NCBI GenBank assembly: GCA_009746045.1
Contig: RPFO01001186.1
Span: forward strand, 32,501-96,500
Length of the DNA: 64,000 bases
Direction: 5' to 3'
Source: Mesostigma viride
Lineage: Eukaryota; Streptophyta; Mesostigmatophyceae; Mesostigmatales; Mesostigmataceae
This document shows, in pieces, positions 1 to 26,332 of this stretch. Position numbers and translations under genes: made by a program. Position 1 is the first letter of the stretch. The number at the start of each line of letters is the position of its first letter. The notes beneath the pieces were generated by a model. It ran no database searches. It was given only the letters and a program-made list of their open reading frames with translations, and was not told the origin of the DNA.

Positions 1-836
1 CATGCCTTTTACTTTTACCACGCTCGCAGTCATTCAGATTGGAGACGGGGGATGATGCATTTCTTTCGACATGTGCCGTCAAGGTGGACCATTGCGGGTG
101 TTTTTAGTGAAGGTGTTATAGTGAACCCTTGTGCCTGTACCGCCCCTCGAACCTTGGCTCAGACTGGCACCCCCCCCCCCTCCCCTTGTCAACAAGAGGG
201 CTACCTTGCAAAGTCGTAGGTGGCAGTGGGAGGGGGGCTGCAGCAAGAGACCACATGGTTGGCAGCGGATGAGGGGGCAGCAAACGAGCGCATGGGATTG
301 CAAAGTTGTAGGGTGCACATGCCTCTTCAAGCGTGCCTCCCGGTGGCAGATGTCAGTGTTTCACTTCAGCCCCTACTACGCCAGTTGTTGAAAGATTGTC
401 TTAGATGAAATGTTGAAGATTGTCTTCTGCGCCAATTGTTGAGATTGGGATGCCCGTGTTCCACCCAACCTCACGGAGGTCGCCCCCGATTGCACAGGTA
501 ATGGACAGGTTATGGACCGATTACACAGGTTGTGGACCGCAGCACAATGCGCGTGCTCACAGCGTGTATGGCATCGGGCCACGTGCGCACTGCTTGGATT
601 CCTGGCCCCATCCCTGGCACTGCCCTAACTTACGGCAGGGATCAGCGTGTGGCAACCGATGTACTAGTGGAACTCCCTTGCCACCCCCTTTTCCACCGAC
701 TTCAACTGGCATCCTCATGCTTACCTTGCATCTCTCTCCGCACGCTTCTAAGTCACGGAAGGTAGCGGTTTTATGAAGTGTCTCGAACGTCTCAAAGCGG
801 CATCCCCTATCTTGAACATGCTTGAATTTTGTATCT

Positions 837-873
<37 letters not shown>

Positions 874-1040
874 TGGCTGGCTCAAAATGGCATCTCTATC
901 TTCAACATGGCGTCCCTTGCACCACTCCAGGCACGGATGGCAGCAGTTATAAGGATCGGACTCTTTGAACCACCCAAACTGACATCTGTCTGTTTGTTTA
1001 ACACATGCCGCTCCTTGCACCACTCCTTGCAACACTCCAG
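1..1040. other. 5' flank of gene 1, no gene recognised
   Basis: No convincing coding frame is seen here. It contains a GGCT microsatellite at about 838-880. The block at 909-945 resembles the sequence around 1011-1052: both carry cttgcaccactccag-type text followed by a cACGGATGGC-like stretch, so the possible splice acceptor before exon 1 also appears to be duplicated. An upstream exon or the promoter of gene 1 could lie here, but neither can be identified from sequence alone. Confidence 0.5.
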
Positions 1041-1064
1041 GTCACGGATGGCGGCGGCGCCACC

Positions 1065-16577
<15,513 letters not shown>

Positions 16578-16589
<12 letters not shown>

Positions 16590-16656
16590 CTGTTTAAGTT
16601 AAGAACATTTGAGTGGCCTTGACTGTTTAAGTTAAGAACAGTTGAGTGGCCTTGAA
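16578..16656 (+). repeat. 33-bp tandem repeat seeded by the gene-1 stop region
   Basis: GAGTGGCCTTGAC, the last codons and TGA stop of gene 1, is repeated at 16578, 16611 and 16644. The 33-bp period includes TGTTTAAGTTAAGAACA. The duplicated end lies in the presumed 3' UTR. Confidence 0.9.
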
Positions 16657-16759
16657 GCGACTATGCTGGCAAGAAAACATTCCTTTGTATCCAGTGACTC
16701 AGCGCGTTATTACATTTCTTACTTTTTATATCCCTAGCCTATTTGGGTTTATTTTGTTA

Positions 16760-17240
16760 ATTATCTTTGTATGCATTTCTTTACTTGCCCGAAACTGCAG
16801 AACGGGGGTTGCATAGCCCGTGTCGGTCCCCAGCAGCCGACCTATGTTTCGGTCCAGGTCCGCCACATCCCGGTCGATCGCCCCAGCGGGCGCGCCATCC
16901 TCCTCCCCACCTCGATCCCCCTCCACCATGCCCCGCCCCTCCGCTTCCACCTGCCGAAGGGGGAACACCCCTGTTCTCACCGCACCTGCTGACGCTGATG
17001 GATCCTGCTCTGCAATGCCTCCCCCAGCTGCGCTGCTAGCACATCGACCAGGTCCTCCTCCCCATCCCAATCGCTGACAAACCCCCTTTCCTCCAATGCG
17101 TCCATGACGTTCTTGGCACGCCCCTTGTTGAGCTTCTTGATTTGCTCTAGCCATGCAACCCCCCTCCCCTAGGATCTTCTGAACCGCAGTGGCGGCCTCC
17201 TTTAGGGTGCATGCATCCCTCCTTGGCTGCTTGCTTGAGT
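16760..17240 (-). pseudogene. Possible frameshifted coding remnant
   Basis: Two minus-strand frames look protein-like. One, at about 16985-17150, reads through WLEQIKKLNKGRAKNVMDAL and EEDLVDVLAAQLGEALQ before a stop. The other, at about 16780-16960, contains DRDVADLDRNIGRLLG. Upstream, KEAATAVQKILGEGG is in a different frame, with the shift near a G-rich run at about 17160-17170. The family is not recognised. It could be a decayed exon set or part of an element. Confidence 0.3.
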
Positions 17241-17465
17241 TTCGCTATGAAATTCCGTTCTGGGGCTGTCACTGTACGGTGGGTTATAATGCTTGATGTG
17301 TTGCCTTGCGTTTTGTTTTTTTGTGTGTGTGATGTGGTCACGTGAGGTTCTCAGGCAAAAGAAACAACCTGCTTCCTAGAATGCAAGCCCACCTTTTATA
17401 GCAACCACCTGTCCAGCCAACGCCTACCTGGGTGGCTGGGGTACAGATGCCAGCTTAAAACAAAT

Positions 17466-18072
17466 GAAAGAAACAATTGCGGATCATTGCAAGCCTAGCT
17501 TGCTTAAGGCATGGTCCGCCGACACACAAGCTGACATTATCCTAAATTAAGTAACACCGGCATGCGTCGCACGCCGGCCTGAACAGTGCTGAAAACGCCA
17601 CTACAAACAACGTGGCCACGCACCCCCAGGCTAGTGCGTTAACCGTACAGGTAGTTGTACAAGGTTCTCAAGACTGACAAACATAAAACTCGCCCATCGA
17701 CCCCTTGGGCCGGTCCGAATCCACTATACAATAATTAATCACGACTCACTCAAGAACCCAACTCAGTCAAAGATTCGTTAAGCAACAAGCTGACCCTACA
17801 GGTCCCCACCTAACCTCAGCTGGTGCAACCAAATACGAATCTTTGCAAGTAAGTCGTATAAAACCTACAATTAATTTTCTTGGACCACTGATTAATGACC
17901 ACCGACCCTTATAAAAAACCGGGTCATCCAAGGGAAATTCAGGTGAACATGAAACCCTTTGTACAGATCGAATTAGTCAGCCCATGTTGCAGACAGCCTT
18001 CCACATGCAGGCCAAGGCATAGCGGCCCTATCTTTCCCGCATGCGTTAATTAAACTATATTCAGAGAAAACC
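17466..18072 (-). mobile_element. Interspersed element, copy B, uninterrupted
   Basis: Reverse-complement counterpart of 3200-3413 plus 5211-5615. It lies about 0.9 kb beyond the end of gene 1 in opposite orientation to the intronic copy. It provides the empty site that defines the 1.8-kb insertion at 3414-5210. No coding frame is recognised. Confidence 0.75.
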
Positions 18073-18159
18073 GATTTCTGAAAAAAAAAAAATTCTCTTT
18101 GTGCTGTACGGCGTTGCATTCTCCGCTCAGCAGGTTAGTCATAGATAAAATGAGCATTA

Positions 18160-19008
18160 ATTAATTAATATACACGTGACTGCGTCACGTGAGCATAAGT
18201 CCTCAGTGGGAGGGGAACATGGGATGGAATGGATGGTATAAGCTATCGAGGTCCTAGTTACAGGGGTGTGGGCACCGCGGCCCGAATCGCTATGAATGCC
18301 ATACTTGGTCACACGCGGAGCCCCTGGCAACAGGCTTCGGGGTGGTCTCCTTCAGCACTACTTGCCATCTATCCTTGCGCACCATCTGCCTCCATACTAC
18401 AGACAAACCAGTAGGCTGCCCGGGGGTGAGCCCGTCACGTCTAGTGTAGCACATGTCCACGCCGAGTCTATCACGAAAAGTCCACGGGTGGCGGCGGTAA
18501 TTAAGCCCCTGCCGCTCGCGGCCTGGGGCACGCCAGGTGAGGACATATCGCCCAGGCTGGGCGGGCTTGGTGCCAGCTAGTCTATCTGATGCGTCTACCT
18601 GATCTGTGCAGGCCAGGTGCCCGGCTAGGCCCAGGCGCCTGTGCCAAATAATGTGGGAAACATAGGGCAAATCAGCATACAAAACCTCATTACTAATGTG
18701 CAAACCAAAGGGGATGTTAAGGGCCTTGCGCAGTATCTTGGTGACGTTGCGGTCGAGTCGTTGCTCTGGAGCTCCTGCGTCAGTGTCCACTGGTCTCGGC
18801 GCCCGGTAGGTCAGGATCGTCAGAATGACGACCTTGAAGAGGTCACGCTTGACGATCCGGGGTAGGGCGGGGTGGCTCCACCAGCCGCCGGGTGGTCATG
18901 GAGTTGCGCCCACACCATGCCGATCCGTTAGTGTCGTCAGGTCGTCCTCGCAGTCGGGAAGCCAACTGCCGAGCAGGCTGCTTGAAGCGGCCTGAAGTAG
19001 GGAAGTTG
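18160..19008 (-). mobile_element. LINE (non-LTR retrotransposon) 3' part, decayed
   Basis: The minus-strand frame over 18290-18790 resembles the better preserved LINE C-terminal ORF at 37846-38547 (shared text includes LAGHLA and QPGRYVLTW). The low-coordinate end runs into TTAATTAATTAA after GGACTTATGCTCACGTGACG, which may be the 3' terminus with a simple-repeat tail. Frameshifts are present. The element continues at 21825 after a Copia-type insertion: the flanks 19004-19008 and 21825-21829 are both AGTTG, and the coding sense resumes across them. Confidence 0.75.
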
Positions 19009-19531
19009 TGTCAGGATATGCCCCAATATGCCTGACAGTCTTTTTATTGAGTGTGCTAGTTTCGGGTATACCGGAACTTGTATGACTACTTTCTGCTACA
19101 TTTGACTAAATATATTTCCAGTGGTGTTAGCTGACATCCGATTTCCAGCGGTGTTAGCTGACATCCGTACCGTACCTAGTGGTACTGTAGCCGCCTGACA
19201 AAATTTGCCTGGATCTGCGCTTCGCGCCGACCCTATGTTCACTAAGTGCTGCCCTGGAGGCGCAATGTCCTTGTACTTGCATACTAGTGACCCGACGCGT
19301 CATTTTAGTGTTGATGTAAGCCACCCACTTGTGTGTGGCGGCTGGATGCACTCTAACTTATACCGTAGATTATTTCCAGATCGACGGATACTGTGACAGT
19401 GTGTTTTTCCACTTAATGTTGCCCCTGCAATTGTCATGGCTACCCGTTTGAACGCCGACTCAAAGTCAATATATATAATCAGTAAAGCATTATTCGATCT
19501 TTAAGCCTGCCACCTGTCTTACATTTTGACA
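19009..19531 (+). repeat. 5' LTR of gag-only Copia element
   Basis: 523 bp, TG...CA ends. Essentially identical to 21302-21824. Confidence 0.93.
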
Positions 19532-19547
19532 TGGTATCGAGCGGGGT
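19532..19547 (+). promoter_or_regulatory. Primer binding site
   Basis: TGGTATCGAGCG follows the 5' LTR directly. It resembles the TGGTATCAGAGC initiator-methionine tRNA primer site of Copia elements. Confidence 0.75.
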
Positions 19548-19845
19548 GGCCAACTAAATTGCTGCAACTGGTCCCATTTATCGGGCAAATTGACTCCCTG
19601 AATCCGACGTCGGCACTTTATGCCAGTCGTGCATATCCTTGACGGGCTTCCCTGTATCGAAATTCAAGAACTCCAGTATTTAGACGATCGTCTCTATCTC
19701 GTATTCGCTGTTCTCAACCATCGTCGCATATTAATATTAATCTTTACCATTACGGATTGAGCGTCTCCGGTTTTCTCGGTTGTTTCCAGATTTTCACCTT
19801 GCCGAGACTCGGTTGTGACCAGATTTTAACCTTGCCGAGACAATC

Positions 19846-20775
19846 ATGTCCGCAGCCGCGACAGCAGCAGCTACGAAAGCGACGAAAGATCTCAACATCT
19901 TACAGGCCTGCAAAAATATTACACAGTTCGACGGCCTCGACCCAGTAAAGTGGGATAACACGAAGATTCCTTTTCTGGCCGTAGTGACAGCATTCGGGAT
20001 GCTGTCTGTCCTGCTTGGCAGCGAGGTCAATGAGGAACGCGACCTGATTCTTTTTGCGGCCCTTTGTCAGTGCCTCATTGGACCGGCACTCAAAGTGGCA
20101 AACAGTGTTACTCAGAAAACTGGCAGCGTGGCATATCATCGCATCTGTGAAGAATATGAGCATCTCAAACTGCAGATGAGCAACCGGCGAGCACTACGCC
20201 GCAAGCTAAATCGAATGAAGCTGGAACACGGCGTCACAATGCGGCAATATATAACCGACGGGGAATTAACTTATAACGACCTGATTGCCACCGGCGCCAA
20301 AATGGCACCCGAGGATCTGGCCGAGAATCTGCTCGCCGGCGTGACCGAGGAGTTGCTTCCGTCCCTTGCCCAATTGAACCTTGGGGACGGTATCACCCTA
20401 CAGGAAACTAAGGCGGCACTTCTTAAGGCCTGGGACCTTGTGCACGGTAACAAAGATTCCGCGGAGGCCACCGGGGTGTATCATACCTCCCACTCTGGAC
20501 GCGGTGGCCGTGGCACCGGCCGTGGCAGGGGGCGTGGCGGTCACAATGGCGGGACCCAGCGGCCCAGCTGCACCCACTGCGGTCGCACCTCTCATCAGGA
20601 GCCCACCTGCTGGTGGAAGTATCCTCACCTACGGAACACTCGCGGCAACACCGGCGGGCCCGCCGCCCACCACACCACCGACACCCCGGCGCCCTCCCAC
20701 GAGGCCCCGACCTCCCCCCGGTTTCTGCTTCTAAACGCCTTATCCAGCTCCCCCGGGACAGGGAACAAGGGGTAG
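19846..20775 (+). CDS. gag: Gag polyprotein of Copia-type element
   Basis: A 309-residue ORF. The first half has the Copia Gag (UBN2/retrotran_gag_2 type) look, starting with a short Ala-rich leader and then FDGLDPVKWDNTKIPFLAVV. An Arg/Gly-rich region (about 225-240) is followed by a zinc knuckle with the CX2CX4HX4C spacing at C242, C245, H250 and C255. In the family, Gag forms the retrotransposon particle and packages RNA. A Pro-rich tail follows and the frame then ends; downstream sequence up to the 3' LTR shows no pol. The frame is intact, which fits a young, trans-mobilised element. Confidence 0.88.
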   Translation: MSAAATAAATKATKDLNILQACKNITQFDGLDPVKWDNTKIPFLAVVTAFGMLSVLLGSEVNEERDLILFAALCQCLIGPALKVANSVTQKTGSVAYHRICEEYEHLKLQMSNRRALRRKLNRMKLEHGVTMRQYITDGELTYNDLIATGAKMAPEDLAENLLAGVTEELLPSLAQLNLGDGITLQETKAALLKAWDLVHGNKDSAEATGVYHTSHSGRGGRGTGRGRGRGGHNGGTQRPSCTHCGRTSHQEPTCWWKYPHLRNTRGNTGGPAAHHTTDTPAPSHEAPTSPRFLLLNALSSSPGTGNKG

Positions 20776-21301
20776 CAGCCAGCTGGGCCCAGCTAGCACC
20801 AGACGTGGGCCCTGGAGCTTTTCAACCTGCACTGCAGCAGGCGACAGCAGCCAGCCCCCCCAACCCGTCCTCTGGCCCTCCTGCATCGCTAGCGGCTAGT
20901 AGCCCGCCCTGCCAGACGTGACAGGTGCAGGTCTTCATGCCAGCAGCCAGCAGTGACCAGTACTGCAGTACCAGCATCAACCAGTCAACCTGTGTTCTTT
21001 TCTCCTGTGGCGCACTCCCAGGGACACCTGGGGGCCACCGGATGTCTTTCCAGGGTCCCAGCATTTTTCCCAGCAACAGCAGCCACAACCAAGGTTTTCT
21101 AGGGTCACCGGCATTCTCCAAGCGACAGCCACTGTGGCGCACTCCCAGGGACACCTGGGGGCTACAGTCATCAAGTCTCCTCTCAGCTCCAACCAGATAG
21201 CCGTGTAAGGGGGGTGCCATGGGAGTGTACCCGGCTATACCCTCACTAGCTATAGGTCTCTCTGAGCAAGGGGGGAACAGGCACATTGTATGCAAGGGGG
21301 G
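20776..21301 (+). other. Non-coding tail between gag and 3' LTR
   Basis: No pol motif is seen. It contains a short direct repeat, GTGGCGCACTCCCAGGGACA, at about 21008 and again at about 21133. It ends in the G-rich polypurine tract next to the 3' LTR. Confidence 0.7.
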
Positions 21302-21824
21302 TGTCAGGATATGCCCCAATATGCCTGACAGTCTTTTTATTGAGTGTGCTAGTTTCGGGTATACCGGAACTTATATGACTACTTTCTGCTACATTTGACT
21401 AAATATATTTCCAGTGGTGTTAGCTGACATCCGATTTCCAGCGGTGTTAGCTGACATCCGTACCGTACCTAGTGGTACTGTAGCCGCCTGACAAAATTTG
21501 CCTGGATCTGCGCTTCGCGCCGACCCTATGTTCACTAAGTGCTGCCCTGGAGGCGCAATGTCCTTGTACTTGCATACTAGTGACCCGACGCGTCATTTTA
21601 GTGTTGATGTAAGCCACCCACTTGTGTGTGGCGGCTGGATGCACTCTAACTTATACCGTAGATTATTTCCAGATCGACGGATACTGTGACAGTGTGTTTT
21701 TCCACTTAATGTTGCCCCTGCAATTGTCATGGCTACCCGTTTGAACGCCGACTCAAAGTCAATATATATAATCAGTAAAGCATTATTCGATCTTTAAGCC
21801 TGCCACCTGTCTTACATTTTGACA
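21302..21824 (+). repeat. 3' LTR of gag-only Copia element
   Basis: 523 bp, same as 19009-19531 except for one base seen. Followed by the AGTTG target duplication. Confidence 0.93.
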
Positions 21825-23010
21825 AGTTGAACTCGGTGTCGTCTAAGAGGCGGAGTGTGGGACTGTGGGTGGGGGCCCTGCCATGCATGCCGAGGGCCAG
21901 GGCCTCCGTTTTGGGGCTGATTTCTAGACCAACCGCCCGAGCCTCGAGCGCCAGGCAGTCCAGCCAAAGTTGGGCAGACTCCGGCTTCTCGATGAGCGTG
22001 ATGTCGTCGGCATAAATGAGGTCAGCTAGTAAATTCTGCTTGTTAGTCGGCCCCCCTTCGCCAAGCTTGTTCGTGATCGCTAGGCCAGGAGCACGGCCTG
22101 AAATGCTAGCAAAGCGAGCACGTGCCTGGCGCATAACATAATCCACTACAATAATAAACAGGTACGGCGACAGGACGCAACCCTGCCTGAGACGCCGGTC
22201 CGTGCAGTGGGCATGGCGGGGTAAAGCCGTGTTGAGTGCGCACCGAAGTGGTCGACCCCTCATACAGCGTGTGGATGACGGTAATCAGGGGAGTGGGGAC
22301 GCGAGCGCGAGCAAGTATAGCCCATAGAGCGTCCCAGAGGACAGAATCAAAAGCCTTGATGAAGTCGACGAAGATAAGGATGGCGGGAAACTCACCAGGT
22401 TGCAGGAGAGCGATTTCCCCAAAGAGGCGACGCGCGACGAAGATGGCCATGACGGTGTTGCGCCCAGGACGAAAGCCCATTTGACTTTCCCCAAGGTGAC
22501 AGTCGAGAGCAGAACGAAGGCGGTTGAGGATCATGCGCATGAACAGCTTGAGTGCGGCGCTCTGGATGCAGACTCCACGTACGGTAGTTGGCGGGGTCGT
22601 CAGGGGAACCTTTGTTTTTGTACAGCATAATACAGTAGCTGTGCTGCCACTGAGGAATCAGCGGCGCGTCGGCAAGCAGGATCCGGTTGCAGACGGTCAA
22701 GCAGGAACCCCGTGAGCGCCGTCAGCTTAATCACCGGGGCGGGGAGCTGGCTAGGTCCAACGGCGGCGTAGAAGCGGAGTTGCTTGGCGGCGGTGCTCAG
22801 CTCGAGCTCGGTGAACGGCGGGAGCTTATTGGGGTCGGCCAGGGGTTCCGTCAGGGCTGGGTACATGTAGTCCTGCTCAGCGGCGGGCGGCGTGGGCGGC
22901 ACAACGTCCGCAGGCGCTACTGGCAGGCGCGCGGCCGCCAGAGGGCCAAGCGGCGGAGGCGGCGGGGGGGTGCCGAGCAGCCGGGACTGGGAGGAATACC
23001 ACTGGTCGAG
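21825..23010 (-). mobile_element. LINE reverse transcriptase part, frameshifted
   Basis: The minus strand shows non-LTR reverse transcriptase blocks: HSYCIMLYKNKGSPDDPANYR at about 22575-22640, GFRPGRNT near 22470, the catalytic motif A region FVDFIKAFDSV at about 22345-22380, GCVLSPYLF near 22160-22190, and the motif C box YADD at 22003-22014. Frame changes lie near 22240 and between 22540 and 22600, so no full ORF remains. This is the upstream half of the LINE whose C-terminal half is at 18160-19008. In the family, the enzyme copies its RNA at a nicked target site. The 5' side is truncated near 23010. Confidence 0.85.
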
Positions 23011-24155
23011 CGCTCAGGATGATGAATATGAATGAAGATCTATGGAAATGTGTAGCCTTGTGCATGGAAATTATGGCTGGCTTACGTGTAGAGCGACTAG
23101 ATGAACTAGACGGCGGGGCCGGAAACAGCTTGCTTGATCAGGGCGTGTGTTTCGATCGAGCCTAACTGGGGCCCCGGGAGTGTCTAGTGGTGAGCACCAT
23201 TGCTGCGATCGCTCTCCCACCATTTACGAGGAAATACCCGCAAATGGAAAACCACTGAAAAGGTCTAGCTAGTCAGTCATTACGTTAGCCATGCCATGTT
23301 TCCAAACGTCCAAGAACTGCACACGGTGCAAAGGCAAAAATCCGGAGGACTGCACTTTCAAATGTGCGGCGGGAACCAAAAGCCCGCCTATGCCAGAAAA
23401 ACATCGTGTTGCTGCATGTATTTTCTGATTTGGCACGCCGCAAAGGTGGGAACCATTTGCGTTCAGTGCCGGTCCGCGGAAAACGCGATCTGCAAATGAA
23501 TCCAGGCCGGAATCGAACTGGGGACCTCTCGCACCAACTTTTGCTGACTATAGGACGGACGTCTCCTGGGATCCTAAGGCATCGCCAGCTGACACCTACA
23601 GTCCAACCGCAAAAGTTCTCCTTTCCGGGGAGAGATGCAAGCCATTCGGATTTTGCACTAGATAAATCATTCGCATGTATGTCCGAAGGTGCTGACTTCG
23701 AATCACTCTAGGCAACATTTGACGATAGTATAGCTACTCTTTTGCTCGTATCTTTTTACCTATTTATCCCTTTCTGCCAAACTTCCAAGTGCTCGCTAGG
23801 CTCGACACTAGTCGGCACGCTACAGATATGTTTTTAGCGGGTGAAGAAATATATTCATGGTATGATCGCCCAGCCACGTCGTCTATTCAAACTTGTCATC
23901 CCAAGCCACGACTCGTTCATCAGCCTTCATCCTTCACAATTGACCAAGTCCTTGAACTTGTTGGACTCACGTTCGGCATCCAGCATTAGTGTGTCTTCCA
24001 CCATTGTCTCGCACCATTACCACTCGCCAGAGGCGGTGTGCGTTACAATTATCCAATAATTGAATCGTCGTCCTCCAGGTTGAGCTTAACAAATAAAATA
24101 ACTGACAGTGCCTAATGGATTGATTCATCGCCAGTTGTCAATCTCAACTTTCCTC
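23011..24155. other. Repeat-bearing spacer, no gene recognised
   Basis: 23015-23170 is a diverged copy of sequence also found at about 37490-37640 and 43970-44085 (GGCTGGCTTACGTGTAGAGC). On the minus strand around 23495-23590 a tRNA-like pair of polymerase III boxes can be made out (AGTTCGATTCC, and GTCAGCTGG upstream), but no proper T stem forms, so at most a SINE head. At 24067-24085 there is a copy of the PFDN4 coding end. Confidence 0.45.
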
Positions 24156-26332
24156 TCACTTGTCATCCTCCAGGTTGATCGAATCCTTGAACTTGCCGTA
24201 CAGAACCTTCTTCAAGCCCGCCATCTTGTTCAAAATACTTGCCAGCTCGCCCTCCAGCGCGGCTGACTCCGCAGCAACGAGCGCCTTGTGGTCCTCAAGC
24301 AACTTCTCCAAATCCTCGCGCGAGGTCTCGATGAACACCTCGGCCACACGCACGTGCGCGCTGTCGCCGTCCATCAGCATGATCTCGTTCTCGGCATCCT
24401 CCAGCAGCTCCGCCTCCTCCTGCGAACAAAAAAGAAGAAAGCGAAAACAGTGAAATAATAGTAATTAGCGAATAAAACTATCATGGTAAGATTAGTTTAC
24501 ACGTAGACTGCGCAGTCTACGTGTAAAGTAATAAGCTAATGGTAAGATAAGAACTATTAAATGAAAGGGACATGTGGGCAGCTCCGCCTCCTCCTGCAAT
24601 AACAAGGAGTATAAGGACCCAAAGAGAGGGAAGCATCAGGAGGTGAGGTCAAGCAGCTGCGCCTCCTCCTGCAATAACAAGGAGTGTAAGGACCCAAAGA
24701 GAGGGAAGCATCAGGAGGTGAGGTCAAGCAGCTGCGCCTCCTCCTGCAATTACAAGGAGTGTAAGGACCCAAAGAGAGAGAAGCATCGGGAGGTGAGGTC
24801 AAGCAGCTCCGCCTCCTCCTGCAAACACAAAAAAAGAAGATATAGCAGTCAATAATACTACTCAGGAATAAGCAATCATGATTTACAAATATAGCACAAA
24901 GATAAGGACTAGTCAATGAAAGGGCCATGTGGGCAGCCCGGCCTCCTCCTGCGACTAAAAAGACTCTTAAGCATAGTGATGCATTGAGAATAGAAAGATA
25001 AAAATAAAGAAGAATTCAGATAGGAATCAGACCCAATGATAACGAAGCATCTTCAAAGGATGTATCATCGCGGCAAGAAAAAAAATGGAATGTGGCACCA
25101 TTAGTAAAGTATGCTGTCAACGCCTACACTGCCATCGGCCGGCCAGCTCCACCTCCTGCTGCAGCTACATCAGCTCTTTGCGATTTTCCGCGATAAGATT
25201 GAATATCTAATAATGAAAAGTAAAGAAGGGGTCACGCAATTATGGGAAAAAAGAGAGGCGGAAATAGACGTAACGCGTGGGCAGCTTTGGCCCCTTCTGC
25301 AAGGGGAATGAGTACGGAAACCAACGCTTTCCTACAAGGGGGTTGCCTTGCAAAGCCCTGGGGACACATGGCTTATTCAACAATAACGACAAAAGGATAG
25401 TAGCAAAATAGACGGTGCACAATGGCAGCTCCACCACCTCCAGCGACTCAAATAGTGTTCATAAGAGGACGCAGAAAGGACATTTGCGCCCCGTAGCACA
25501 AAACCCTCAATCCTCAGTCTGATGGATGATTATGGTGACGGGTCAAGCCATTCGGAGGCCACACTGAATGCTGGCAAGTTGGAAAAGTAAATTGATGTGT
25601 TCTTGATTCCGTAAAAAGTTGTGTAAGTAGAGAAATTCCGAGCAACACGGCGCGTGGCAGCAGAATATCTCAAAAGGTGCAAAGAAAAGGATCAACTAAG
25701 CTACTCGGAGGGACATGATATACATGGTAGTAGGACTGTACAGGCGGGCGGGGGGTCAGCTCTGCGGTACACTGGCAGACGTGAAAGGCATGCGGCTGAG
25801 AACGACAAAACGGATGCAAACAAGCATCAGGCCGCGCAGGTTGGCGGATTGAGGAACAAAACAAAAGCGGGTTGCACCAGTCATGCAGATGAAGAAAGAA
25901 GCGGGTCGCACCAGGCACGCAGGGCGAGAGACAAGCGGGTCGCACCAGGCACGCAGGGCGAGAGACAAGCGGGTCGCACCAGGTATGCAGATACAGAAAC
26001 AAGCTGGTTCTGCACCGCATGCGATCCACAATGCGTTCTACCGGGCCTCGAGGGCCACGCCCGCTTGTGGCCTGCCCGGTTGTGGCAGTGAGAGAATCTA
26101 CGGCAAGCTCGTCGAGGGCGCGCTCATACACCTCGTGCGCTCCGTGATATACTCATGCCTTTCAAAGCCTCAGCTTCTACGTGTCGGCGCATACCTTCTT
26201 AGCTTTCGCCAGGGCTTTGACCTCGTGTAACCGCGTGTTTAGCCGTCCAAATTGGTTAATCGATTGCTGGTCCTCCCATGTGACCTCCACGTCCGCTGAG
26301 GATCCCGGTGCCTGGAAATCACGACGGGACAT
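24156..26332 (-). CDS. PFDN4: Prefoldin subunit 4
   Basis: Two exons: 26332-26195 (46 codons, starting [10 protein letters not shown]) and 24419-24156 (87 residues plus stop), joined in phase 0 by a GT-AG intron (GTATGC...GCAG), giving 133 aa. The human protein is 134 aa as I recall. Beta-type prefoldin features are clear: an N-terminal helix with [19 protein letters not shown], a central [13 protein letters not shown] followed by [18 protein letters not shown], and a C-terminal helix ending [15 protein letters not shown]. In eukaryotes this subunit is part of the six-subunit cytosolic prefoldin that hands unfolded actin and tubulin to the CCT chaperonin. The gene looks intact. The intron is packed with copies of its own 3' splice junction. 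No neighbour is functionally related. Confidence 0.93.
24496..24527. repeat. Perfect 32-bp palindrome
   Basis: TTTACACGTAGACTGC is followed immediately by its exact reverse complement, with no spacer, in the PFDN4 intron. The half GCAGTCTACGTGTAAA also occurs at about 15916-15931, next to a CACGTGAC sequence. Confidence 0.95.
24571..24960 (-). repeat. 75-bp tandem repeat seeded by the PFDN4 exon-2 acceptor
   Basis: The acceptor plus first codons of exon 2 (plus-strand GCAGCTCCGCCTCCTCCTGC, real copy at about 24404-24423) recurs at 24578, 24653, 24728 and 24803 with an exact 75-bp period. Weaker copies occur near 24934 and 25143. On the transcribed strand each copy reads GCAG followed by GAGGAGGCG, so each is a decoy 3' splice site. 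Confidence 0.92.
25880..26010. repeat. About 34-bp tandem repeat in PFDN4 intron
   Basis: GCGGGTCGCACCAGGCACGC followed by AGGGCGAGAGACAA is repeated about four times with divergence at both ends. It lies close to the exon-1 side of the intron. Confidence 0.85.

Larger units (their letters stand above)
19009..21824 (+). mobile_element. Gag-only Copia-type LTR retrotransposon (TR-GAG-like)
   Basis: Complete element of 2816 bp with 523-bp LTRs (19009-19531 and 21302-21824) that begin TGTCAGG and end TTTTGACA. The target-site duplication is AGTTG (19004-19008 and 21825-21829). The primer site TGGTATCGAGCG at 19532 resembles the initiator-Met tRNA type common in Copia elements. A G-rich polypurine tract (GCAAGGGGGG) precedes the 3' LTR. 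The internal 1.77 kb encodes only Gag, with no protease, integrase or reverse transcriptase. I found one difference between the LTRs (19088 region, CTTGTATG against CTTATATG), so insertion was recent. Mobility must have come in trans. Confidence 0.92.

Noticed and set aside
23490-23595. tRNA gene on the minus strand
   Set aside because: A B-box-like AGTTCGATTCC is present, but the T stem mispairs and the A box fits poorly. At most a SINE head.
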